34,924 nucleotides of DNA from Synergistaceae bacterium. Its GTDB lineage: Bacteria; Synergistota; Synergistia; Synergistales; Aminobacteriaceae. This document shows positions 1 to 7,181 of this stretch, piece by piece. The position numbers were made by a program, and so were the translations under genes. Positions within the stretch are counted from its first letter, which is position 1; each line of letters opens with the position of its first letter. The notes under the pieces are model-generated. The model was not told the DNA's origin and ran no database searches. It saw nothing but the letters and a program-made list of their open reading frames with translations. The stretch lies in contig JAFSUD010000045.1 in the NCBI GenBank assembly GCA_017445405.1, positions 1 through 34,924 on the forward strand, written 5' to 3'.

Positions 1-426
1 GAGCTTGGAGTGAGGCTTCTCATGAATGAGCATGCAGTCTTGGAGTCAGGAGATGCAAAGCTGGTGATTGCGGGGATACCTGACCAGACAGGCGGAATGA
101 TGGGCTTAGATTCACGCAGTCTCACTCAAGCCCTAGAAGGTGTCCCTGAGAATGTACCTGTAATCTTGATGGATCATCAGCCCAGAGCAGCACATGAGAA
201 CGCGAAATTAGGGGTAAGTCTTCAGGTGTCGGGACATACGCACGGAGGCCAGATGCCGGGGATTTACGGCATGGTGCGCAAGGCTAACGGAGGATATGTG
301 AGGGGCTGGTATGACGCTGACGGAATGAAGCTCTATGTGAGTCCTGGAACGTCGCAGTGGAATGGGTTTGCGTGCAGGATATTTGACCCTTCGGAGATTA
401 CGTTATTCACGCTTCACGCTGAATAG
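1..426 (+). CDS. Metallophosphoesterase, YaeI/YkuE-like (C-terminal part, 5' end outside window)
   Basis: The frame is open from the first base, so the gene begins upstream; about 141 codons are visible and end in TAG at 424-426. The visible part holds the calcineurin-like phosphoesterase signatures: LMDHQP (the DH motif of the family) followed by SGHTHGGQ, whose histidines ligate the catalytic metals. GHTHGGQ is typical of YaeI/YkuE-type enzymes, which are often membrane-associated and act on phosphodiester or UDP-diacylglucosamine-like substrates; the exact substrate cannot be told from this fragment. The protein ends soon after a conserved YVSPGTSQWNGF segment, as expected for the family. 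An internal GTG at 10 and ATG at 22 are not needed as starts. Family assignment is firm, substrate unknown. Confidence 0.85.
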   Translation, partial: ELGVRLLMNEHAVLESGDAKLVIAGIPDQTGGMMGLDSRSLTQALEGVPENVPVILMDHQPRAAHENAKLGVSLQVSGHTHGGQMPGIYGMVRKANGGYVRGWYDADGMKLYVSPGTSQWNGFACRIFDPSEITLFTLHAE

Positions 427-440
427 AGAGGTACAACCTC

Positions 441-625
441 ACCCGGCCTCCCTTTACGCAGGGGAGGAGCACCCCCCACTCGGTCTTCCCTTAGGCAGGA
501 TAACCCTTTCCGGCCTTCCCTTCACAGGGACGGAGCAAGAGGTAAGTCCAGCACTTAGGTAGGGGAGTTAGGGGATTAATAGGTGGCGCGATCCTTGCCT
601 AATCTCAACCTATGCAGGGGAGGAA
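441..625. repeat. Palindromic GC-rich repeat cluster, upstream arm
   Basis: Four diverged copies of a unit whose core is CCTCCCCTTACGCAGGGG plus AGG lie between the phosphoesterase and the nuclease gene: about 441-468, 477-501, 504-534 and 598-625. The best copy can fold as CCTCCC(C)T / AGGGGAGG around a TACGC loop. The same unit recurs downstream of the nuclease gene at 1045-1197. Copies differ by point changes, so they are old or were inserted separately. They look like REP/MITE-type interspersed elements rather than a regular tandem array. Confidence 0.7.
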
Positions 626-649
626 CTACATTACTAGGAGGAATCAATT

Positions 650-1012
650 ATGCCGTTATACACACGCGGTCTCATGGAACGAGCGCGCGAGCTTCGTAAA
701 AATATGACATCACAGGAAAAAACTTTGTGGGATTTCCTGAAGAGCTACAAGTTTAAATTTTATCGTCAGCGTCCTATCGGCGGTTACATAGCAGATTTCT
801 ATTGCAGAAAACTTAAGCTTATTATTGAGGTAGATGGTGAACAGCATAATGCACCTGAAGCAAGAGAATATGACAGAATACGCACTGAGTTCATGAACTC
901 TTTAGGCTTGACTGTGATGCGCTTCAGGAATTACGACGTAGACTGCAACTTCAGCAGTGTATGTATGGAGATTGACAGATTTGCGGAAGCCATCAAGTCC
1001 CCCATAGATTAG
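650..1012 (+). CDS. DUF559 / Vsr-like endonuclease-fold protein
   Basis: A 120-aa protein of the DUF559 family, which shares the PD-(D/E)XK-like fold of very-short-patch repair endonucleases. Family marks seen: an N-terminal basic stretch with LRKNMTSQEKTLWDFL, then FYRQRPIGGYIADFYC, then LIIEVDGEQH, and near the end GLTVMRFRNYDV. The Asp in IADFYC and the Glu/Asp in IEVDG are the likely metal-binding residues. Length is normal for the family. Start ATG at 650 follows a good AGGAGG at 636-641. The gene stands alone between GC-rich palindromic repeats, and its last codons and TAG stop lie inside a repeat unit that is copied downstream. Proteins of this family are common as isolated genes among repeats; biological role unknown. 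Nuclease activity is inference from fold. Confidence 0.85.
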   Translation: MPLYTRGLMERARELRKNMTSQEKTLWDFLKSYKFKFYRQRPIGGYIADFYCRKLKLIIEVDGEQHNAPEAREYDRIRTEFMNSLGLTVMRFRNYDVDCNFSSVCMEIDRFAEAIKSPID

Positions 1013-1197
1013 GGGGGATTTAGGGGGGTATTTTTATCAGGACGACCCCTCCTAGCCTTCCCTTACGCAAGAAACCCCTCCCGGCCTCCCCTTATGCAGG
1101 GGTGGTGATGGGCAACAAATTCCCCATGACAAGAGGGATTTAGGGAGATATTTTATCAGGGCGACCCCTCTTGGCCTCCCCTTACGCAGGGGAGGAA
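998..1197. repeat. Downstream repeat arm with a duplicated ~75-bp unit
   Basis: Two copies of a longer unit are visible: about 998-1073 (which contains the stop codon of the nuclease gene) and 1120-1190. Both run TCCCCCAT..., GGGATTTAGGG, TATTTTTATCAGG, CGACCCCTC and then the palindromic core. Between them at 1074-1106 is another core copy with CCTCCCCTTATGCAGGGG. Core copies therefore lie at 1045-1073, 1074-1106 and 1164-1197. The pattern suggests that the element carrying the nuclease gene has been duplicated or rearranged at its 3' edge. Confidence 0.7.
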
Positions 1198-1597
1198 TAT
1201 TTTGTAGCAATCCCGCAGATATTACCCCTAAATAATCTCTAAAGTTTTCAGCAATGTGATAGAATACGCGCTAAAGATTACGCCTAACAGCACCGACATA
1301 CATAACGTAACAAGCAGGGATAACAAACTTTCTGAGGGTGAACATAACACTAATCACGGAAGAATAGTAATGTGAACCTGAAAGGGAGTGCGTGAATAAT
1401 GAGGAAACAGCATATGGGAGGTGAGAGCCTGAAAAATGATTACGCGCCCGGAAGAAGGAAACCCCTCCGTGTGAAAACAGGCGTGCAGGCCTGAAGACGG
1501 AGAGGGTCTCTAAGGAAAAATAGCAATATTTTAGCTGAACAATCCCAATCACACAAAACAGAATAATGGGAACAATGACAAGGAGGTTTAATTACAC
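1198..1597 (+). promoter_or_regulatory. Leader region of the surface-protein gene, with possible extended -10 promoter
   Basis: No gene is supported in these 400 bases. An extended -10 (TG-A-TAGAAT, hexamer 1260-1265) has no good -35. The same TGnTAnAAT form precedes several other transcription units in the window. If used, it gives a leader of about 325 nt. The leader is purine-rich and contains one clear stem-loop (separate entry). A ribosome site AAGGAGG at 1579-1585 serves the ATG at 1598. The reverse-strand open frame at 1271-1552 has no family features and is not accepted. Confidence 0.4.
1461..1507 (+). other. Structured stem-loop in leader RNA
   Basis: ACCCCTCCGT at 1461-1470 pairs with ACGGAGAGGGT at 1497-1507, and inside it CAGGC at 1478-1482 pairs with GCCTG at 1489-1493. 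A preceding GGGAGG at 1414-1419 could pair with CCCTCC instead, giving two alternative folds. It is not followed by a T-run, so it is not a terminator. I do not recognise a known riboswitch class. Confidence 0.5.
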
Positions 1598-4500
1598 ATG
1601 AAGAAGCGTATTTTTGCGCTGGCTCTCGTCGTGGGAATTCTGCTGTCGCTGAGTGCGTCTGCTTGGGCTGAGAATGCTTACTACTCAGTTACCAAAGTAG
1701 AAGCAGAATACAGCAAAATCTACAAAGTAACTGAGAGAGCGGGCAAAGCATTCACTATACGGGTGAGGGCGATGCTTGAGAACGGTAATAGTGGTAGTAA
1801 TCCTGAAGCCAACAAAATAGTATGGAGCATAGCTCAGGACGATAGAAATCCTATCGAGAATCTGGACATAAGCCTTTCAGAAGACACAAAAGGGGTAACA
1901 TCTGAAGCATTACCTGCAAGCGGCGGTACAACAATAACAGCCTACTTTACCGGTACGATAAAGACCTCAGGAGATGTTACAATCACTGCTGCGTTATACA
2001 AAGATGATGCTGCTGCTACTGATGTAGGGACTGGTGACTCTCTCAGAAAAGCTTCGGGTACGGCTACTGTTCAGTTCAGAATGGATACAGACAAAGAAGA
2101 TGAGGGAACAGCAGACGGAACTCTTTTCAGCAGCGACGGTCAGTCTTTCGACATAGAGGAAGATGATCCGGAACCGGAAGACGAAGAGGATCCCCGCGGC
2201 AACACCGGCAACGTCGACTCCGAAGAGTGGGACGGCATCGACCCCACCTACCCCAACTCGAAGTACACCAGCTGGACTCAGCGCAAGACTCTCGACAAGA
2301 AGTCCGGCAAGCCGAAGCTCAAGACAACTAAGGTCCCTGCCTTCACTGCTAGCACTTCAGGAGACACCACGATCACCATTCTCGGCGCATCTCCCACAGT
2401 CAACGTAGGTATCGCCGGCAAAGATGCAGTCAAGCTCTTCGGTCTGGACACGTCCGCAAAGGATACGTTCATTCCGCTCGACAAGGCTAACATCAAGAAG
2501 TACGGTATCCCGTTCAGAGTCACGAGCTATGACATCAACAGTGATGACGAGGGCAAGGCTTCAAAGAATGCATCAAGCACAGTAACTCTTGCATTCAACG
2601 GAGCTTACGTGTCCTACAAGGGCTTCCCGCTGACCTTCCAGATCGCTAACGGCAACACTGGCAGCAAGCCCGTAACGAAGAGCATCAAGATCGACGTGAA
2701 CCCCACAACCGCCACTCCGTCATGGGTTGCTCCTACTCTGCACATCTCAGACAGCGCAGACGAGGGCGCAAACAGCAAGGGGCTTATAGTCAAGACGACC
2801 TACAACGAGGATGAAGTAGTGGCCGACGAGGAGCTGTACTACGCGATTAAGGCCAGCTCGGACTACGAGGCTGAAGGCTTCGAGTATGAAACGGATGATG
2901 TCGAAGTCGCAATCGTGCAGATGGACGTAGATCCCGCAGACCTGCCGACAGATGATGACGAAGACGGCGAGGGCACAGAGGGCAACACCATGACCAGAAA
3001 CTTCGAGGGCCAAGAAGGCGGAGAAGGCGAAGAAGAGACTCCGGCAGCCGCACCTGAAGAGAAGATCGTAGTCTACAGCCCTGACGAGACAGGCGAATAC
3101 GTCATTGACGGCGAGAGCTATGATATTTTCTACATCAGCCGCTCAGACCCGACAATCACAGTCGAATTCTGGGGCACTACAACCGACTCGGCAGATGACT
3201 ACATCAAGTCTGTAACGTTCAGTTCAGAGTCTCCGGACTACAAGGTATCCTTCGACACAGCAGAGATTACCAAGTACACCTACACGATGGACTACAGCTA
3301 TGTAACCGACGACGAGATGGCCGCGAAAAATAAGGGCGTAGAGCTTGTAGTTGCAGTAAGCAAGGGCAACACTGATATTACAGAGACCACTTACACCGTT
3401 AGCGGAAGTGCAGCACCTTACGTTATCACCGTCAAGCCCGAACTCAGCAAAGTCAAGAACGGCGTGAAGTACGAGATCACCCAGCCCACATACAACGGTT
3501 ACGGCGAGGTTGAGGAGCACGGCTACGTAACAGTGTTCGGCAAGCTCGAGAACTACGAGAAGGAGACCAAGACAGCCCTCACGCTGACGGCGACCGCTGC
3601 TAACAAGAAGAAGGCAGCCCTCAAGGTCAACGTAATCGGCAAGACAGCTCCTATAATCGACGACAAGACGAAGACAAAGCTGAAGGAGACCAAAGCGGTT
3701 GAGGCCGGAAAAGTTCCGAGCGTGAAGGTGAAGGCGAAAGGCTCAAAGACGATAACCTACGATGTGCCTTCAGCGGAAGACCAGGCGAAACTTGCAGCAC
3801 TCGGCTTGACGTTCGACTCAAAGAAGGGCGCGCTTGCGGCAGTAGCTAAGGGCGTAACCAACCCGACGAGCGAGGACGGAGCATACAAGACGTTTACGGT
3901 AACTCTCCGCGCAGTGAATGATGCGGGCGAGGATACAGCACCGGCAATCTTCGGCATCACCGGAGCAGCTCCGAAGTACACTACGAAGACGATGACGTTC
4001 ACTGCTGGCACGAAGGGCTATCAGTCAATCCAGCCTAACGCGGGCAAGACTGCAGTAACAGCAGATTCACCTGTGGCCTTCACGTACAAGGAGGACGGAA
4101 GCAATCTTTCGAGCAACGGACTTGCTATCGTTGACTGGAAGAGAATTGAGGTAGAGACGACGAGCACGGAGTACTTCAAGAGCGGAGATGTTGTAGTCAG
4201 CGTAGATGCGACACTTGCAGATGGTACGGAACTCGGAACATACAGCGGCTCCGACACGACGGGCAGCACTGCATACACAGCGGGCTACTTCACCAGCGGC
4301 ACAGATAACTACCGTCTCGTAACCGGCGAGGTGAAAGTTGATGCTAATGATGAGAACAAACTGAAGGCGAGCGGAGATGTTTACGTAGTGTACGTAACGC
4401 TCACTGCAGATGAGACCCCGGCTATCTCTGAAGACAAAGTGCAGACTATCAGCGATGATGCAAGCAGAGACGTTGCAGTATGGGTAGTATCTCCTGACGA

Positions 4501-5173
4501 GAGCCTGAAGCACGCGCTCATCATTCAGGTAACTAACCCCAGCAAGCTGACGGCGAACGGTCTCAAGGCCAAGAAGGTGAAGGTAAATATCCTGACGACG
4601 AACTTAGGCTCGAAAGAGGTCAAGGGCGGAATCACGATAACCATCAACCCGAACACGAATTCCTCAGCGCGCAACACTGCAGCTAACGGCACAGCAACCG
4701 CGAACTACAGCACTGCACGCAACGGCAATACAGCACGCAGCGGCAAGGGCGGCGGCTCAGGCTCAGGCTATGACGGCACAGAGGCAGACGAGGCCAAGAC
4801 CGACGAGACCGCAGAGGCCGGAACTCTCACGCTCGGCGCAGAGAGAACCGCAGCAGCTCTCACGGAGGCACAGCTCGCATTCTTAGCCGAGAAGGGCTAC
4901 ACAGTCATTGCGGTACTTCCTGAGATGACCGCTGACGCAAGCGCACAGTATGACCTCGAGGCCGAGCTGGACGAGGACGCTCCGGAAGGCGAAAAGATGT
5001 TCTGGATCGCGTTCCCTGATGCTGAACCTTCAGAGGATGACGAAATAGTTGATTTCTATGACGAAGCAGGCGCACCGGTTGAAGGAGTTCCTGCAAGCCA
5101 TAAGATCATAGCCTCCCCGTGGCTCAGAGAGGGAGTAACTTACGAGCCGGTTATCGCAATCGAAGCGAAGTAA
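1598..5173 (+). CDS. Large secreted acidic surface protein
   Basis: A 1191-aa protein with a clear signal peptide: MKKR, a hydrophobic core to about residue 22, and an AWA cleavage site before ENAYY. The rest is beta-rich, Thr/Val/Lys/Asp-rich and has no membrane span, so it is exported and probably surface-attached or released. Segments seen: an N-terminal domain (about 25-165); an acidic linker near 180-200; Ig-like/beta repeats; a second acidic linker rich in EGEE around 455-495; a stretch near 690-790 resembling putative Ig domains (GLTFDSKKGAL, then VTLRAVNDAGED); an Asn/Thr/Gly/Ser-rich linker near 1020-1060; and a C-terminal domain containing YTVIAVLPEM. There is no LPxTG motif or C-terminal anchor. 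GC content and codon choice change sharply near base 2190, from AT-rich to GC-rich codons. Strong AAGGAGG ribosome site. Function not recognised; adhesin, S-layer-like or cell-envelope protein are possible. Confidence 0.8.
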   Translation: MKKRIFALALVVGILLSLSASAWAENAYYSVTKVEAEYSKIYKVTERAGKAFTIRVRAMLENGNSGSNPEANKIVWSIAQDDRNPIENLDISLSEDTKGVTSEALPASGGTTITAYFTGTIKTSGDVTITAALYKDDAAATDVGTGDSLRKASGTATVQFRMDTDKEDEGTADGTLFSSDGQSFDIEEDDPEPEDEEDPRGNTGNVDSEEWDGIDPTYPNSKYTSWTQRKTLDKKSGKPKLKTTKVPAFTASTSGDTTITILGASPTVNVGIAGKDAVKLFGLDTSAKDTFIPLDKANIKKYGIPFRVTSYDINSDDEGKASKNASSTVTLAFNGAYVSYKGFPLTFQIANGNTGSKPVTKSIKIDVNPTTATPSWVAPTLHISDSADEGANSKGLIVKTTYNEDEVVADEELYYAIKASSDYEAEGFEYETDDVEVAIVQMDVDPADLPTDDDEDGEGTEGNTMTRNFEGQEGGEGEEETPAAAPEEKIVVYSPDETGEYVIDGESYDIFYISRSDPTITVEFWGTTTDSADDYIKSVTFSSESPDYKVSFDTAEITKYTYTMDYSYVTDDEMAAKNKGVELVVAVSKGNTDITETTYTVSGSAAPYVITVKPELSKVKNGVKYEITQPTYNGYGEVEEHGYVTVFGKLENYEKETKTALTLTATAANKKKAALKVNVIGKTAPIIDDKTKTKLKETKAVEAGKVPSVKVKAKGSKTITYDVPSAEDQAKLAALGLTFDSKKGALAAVAKGVTNPTSEDGAYKTFTVTLRAVNDAGEDTAPAIFGITGAAPKYTTKTMTFTAGTKGYQSIQPNAGKTAVTADSPVAFTYKEDGSNLSSNGLAIVDWKRIEVETTSTEYFKSGDVVVSVDATLADGTELGTYSGSDTTGSTAYTAGYFTSGTDNYRLVTGEVKVDANDENKLKASGDVYVVYVTLTADETPAISEDKVQTISDDASRDVAVWVVSPDESLKHALIIQVTNPSKLTANGLKAKKVKVNILTTNLGSKEVKGGITITINPNTNSSARNTAANGTATANYSTARNGNTARSGKGGGSGSGYDGTEADEAKTDETAEAGTLTLGAERTAAALTEAQLAFLAEKGYTVIAVLPEMTADASAQYDLEAELDEDAPEGEKMFWIAFPDAEPSEDDEIVDFYDEAGAPVEGVPASHKIIASPWLREGVTYEPVIAIEAK

Positions 5174-5289
5174 CCAGTTGCGCAAAGGCTCACGCTGACT
5201 GAGACAACAAGAGGCAAGAAGTGAGGGAGTTCCGGCTGAGGCAGCTGCTCCTGCGCAGGTCAGAATAAACTCACTGGTTGGCAGCCAAA

Positions 5290-5326
5290 ACCCTGTCTGG
5301 AGAGATCCGGGCAGGGTCTTTTTCTT
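5290..5326 (+). terminator. Rho-independent terminator of the surface-protein gene
   Basis: ACCCTGTCTGG at 5290-5300 pairs with CCGGGCAGGGT at 5307-5317 around AGAGAT, followed by CTTTTTCTT. It lies 117 bases past the stop codon; the bases between hold nothing that I recognise. The opposite strand has only a short T-tract, so it acts mainly on the plus strand. Confidence 0.85.
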
Positions 5327-5327
5327 G

Positions 5328-5546
5328 CACAAAAATTACAGCCTCTACGCATAATGATGAAGCCGTTTTGTGTGTGAGAGTTATTCTGCTGACAGGGATA
5401 CACAAAAATTACAGCCTCCCCGCATAATGATGAAGCCGTTTTGTGTGTGAGAGTTACTCTGCTGACGGGGATACACAAAAATTACAGCCTCCCCGCATAA
5501 TGAGGAGGCCGTTTTGTGTGTGAGAGTTACTCTGCTGACGGGGATA
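5328..5546. repeat. Three tandem 73-bp repeats overlapping the 3' end of the NFACT gene
   Basis: Units run 5328-5400, 5401-5473 and 5474-5546, each starting CACAAAAATTACAGCCTC and ending CTGACGGGGATA or a close variant. Units 2 and 3 differ at only a few positions; unit 1 is more diverged. The third unit contains the last codons and the stop of the minus-strand NFACT gene (stop at 5527-5529), so units 1 and 2 are copies of that gene's tail plus its terminator. In each unit CACAAAA...GCCTC can pair with GAGGC...TTTTGTG, best in unit 3 (5474-5519), giving terminator-like hairpins on the minus strand. Confidence 0.9.
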
Positions 5547-7179
5547 TTCTGAGAGTTCCCGGGTTGGTGTAGGTTACGAGCGCAACAGTCCCCGGCACTG
5601 AACGCACATATTTCTTCTCCGTGTAGTCTATCGGCACTGACCCCGCACCCTTCCCGCTGGAATGCCCCGCAGCAAGTGATGCAGCATACTCCAGAACTCC
5701 GCGCTTTTCGCCCTCAAGCTCTGCCCTGCTCACTCCGCGGATAATCACATGCGCCCCCGGCATCTCGTGAGCATGAAGCCATATATCATCCGGACGTGCT
5801 GTCTTCAGGGTTACGTACCTGTTGCCGCGTGCTGAGAGTCCCACAAGTATATTCACTCCATCATGCATTATGCTTAAGTGCGGAGGAATATCGGCCTGTC
5901 TCTTCCCTGACTTTCTGGCCTTCGTGCTGGAATGCGTCTGCTCGGGAGAAATCCACTCGTCCAGATCCTTTAGTGCCTGTGAGAAATTCTCGGGATCGTC
6001 TATCGCCTCAAGCAATGCGTGCTGTTCCTGAAGCTCGCTTATCGATGACTTGATGGCCTCGAGGTTCGCAGTTATCTCTTCGGGATTGCCTTTTGCCTTG
6101 CGGTATCGCTTGAAGTACTTTTCGGCGTTGCGTGACGGCGTGAGTTCGGGGTCTAGCGTGATTGCCAGCTCTTGGCCGTCCCAGTCCGTGAGGGTGATAT
6201 TCTCTGCGCGCTTCGGTATCTCGTAAATGTGCGTGAGGATTGCCTCTCCCTTCTTCCGGAAAATCTCCGCCTCCCTGCATTCCCTGAGCTGCTTCATCAG
6301 GCCGTCTCTGTGCCGTTCACGGGACTTCACAGCACGCTTAATCTTCGCGTCTATCTCATGGAGCTTCTTTTCCCTGCCCCTCTGCAATAAAGGCCTCAGC
6401 ACTCCATAGCCCGCTGCCTTCAATGCATCATGCCCTAGTTCCTGCGTCTCAGGAAACGCAAAATCAAGCCTCGTGATATACCCGTTCTTCTTGATTACCC
6501 TGCACGTAACATCTGCCTCTTCATCAATCAGCTTCATCAATGCCGACTGCCACGACAGCGCGTCCCGTTCCTCCCAGTGCGCAAGTATCAGCCTCGCCAA
6601 AGGACGGCCTATCCCCTGCAAATTCTGCACGTCCTCACAGCGCAAGGCCTTCACGTTCCTCACATCTATTCCCTCAAAGACTGGAGGGGGAGTGTAAGTA
6701 TGTCCGGGAAGAATCGTCCTGTACCTGTTCGTGTCGGGGGTTGAGTGCCTCGCTGCCTCGTCTATCTTTCCTGCCTCATCAAGCAGCAGAAAGTTCGCGA
6801 CGGGTTCAGTTATCTCAAGCACGAGCCTGTACGTTATGCTCACTCCTGCAGAGACTCTCCGCCTCGCTCCAAGCTCGAGCACACGGTCATTGTTGAGCTG
6901 CCTCACAGAGAATATCTCCCCTCCGTGCGTCAGCCTGCTCTTCATCGCCTCACTGATTGATGCTCTGGACGGCGATATTTCTTTCAGGGCGTTGATGTCG
7001 CTCTGTGAAGCTGTGCATATCCCCGACGCTCCGGAAGTCCATGAGAGAAGCAGCCATTGTTCGCCTGTAACCTTAAGGGCTGTCCATGTGTCCCCGCCCT
7101 CAATACGGCTGACCCGCAGAGGCAGTATTTCTCTCAATGCCCCTGCGAGTCCCGTAACATATTCTGGTCCGAACGCCAT
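5527..7179 (-). CDS. rqcH: NFACT family protein (RqcH/Rqc2-like ribosome quality control factor)
   Basis: A 550-aa protein of the NFACT family. In bacteria RqcH binds stalled 50S subunits carrying peptidyl-tRNA and directs C-terminal alanine tailing; some homologues were described as fibronectin-binding proteins. Domains seen: NFACT-N (about 1-200) with the LNNDR motif, D98-R99 matching the DR pair needed for tailing in RqcH; a helix-hairpin-helix-like LQGIGRPLARLI; a long charged coiled coil (about 270-430); and a C-terminal NFACT-R (DUF814) domain with DDIWLHAHEMPGAHVI at 464-479. Length fits the family. The start ATG lies only 2 bases after the stop of the upstream flagellin gene with no strong ribosome site, so translation is probably coupled. 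Its tail is copied in the 73-bp repeats. Call is confident; role in alanine tailing is inferred from the DR motif. Confidence 0.9.
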   Translation of the reverse strand: MAFGPEYVTGLAGALREILPLRVSRIEGGDTWTALKVTGEQWLLLSWTSGASGICTASQSDINALKEISPSRASISEAMKSRLTHGGEIFSVRQLNNDRVLELGARRRVSAGVSITYRLVLEITEPVANFLLLDEAGKIDEAARHSTPDTNRYRTILPGHTYTPPPVFEGIDVRNVKALRCEDVQNLQGIGRPLARLILAHWEERDALSWQSALMKLIDEEADVTCRVIKKNGYITRLDFAFPETQELGHDALKAAGYGVLRPLLQRGREKKLHEIDAKIKRAVKSRERHRDGLMKQLRECREAEIFRKKGEAILTHIYEIPKRAENITLTDWDGQELAITLDPELTPSRNAEKYFKRYRKAKGNPEEITANLEAIKSSISELQEQHALLEAIDDPENFSQALKDLDEWISPEQTHSSTKARKSGKRQADIPPHLSIMHDGVNILVGLSARGNRYVTLKTARPDDIWLHAHEMPGAHVIIRGVSRAELEGEKRGVLEYAASLAAGHSSGKGAGSVPIDYTEKKYVRSVPGTVALVTYTNPGTLRISPSAE

Positions 7180-7181
7180 CG

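Noticed and set aside
1271..1552. 93-aa minus-strand ORF
   Set aside because: No ribosome site or family features; lies in the leader of the surface-protein gene.
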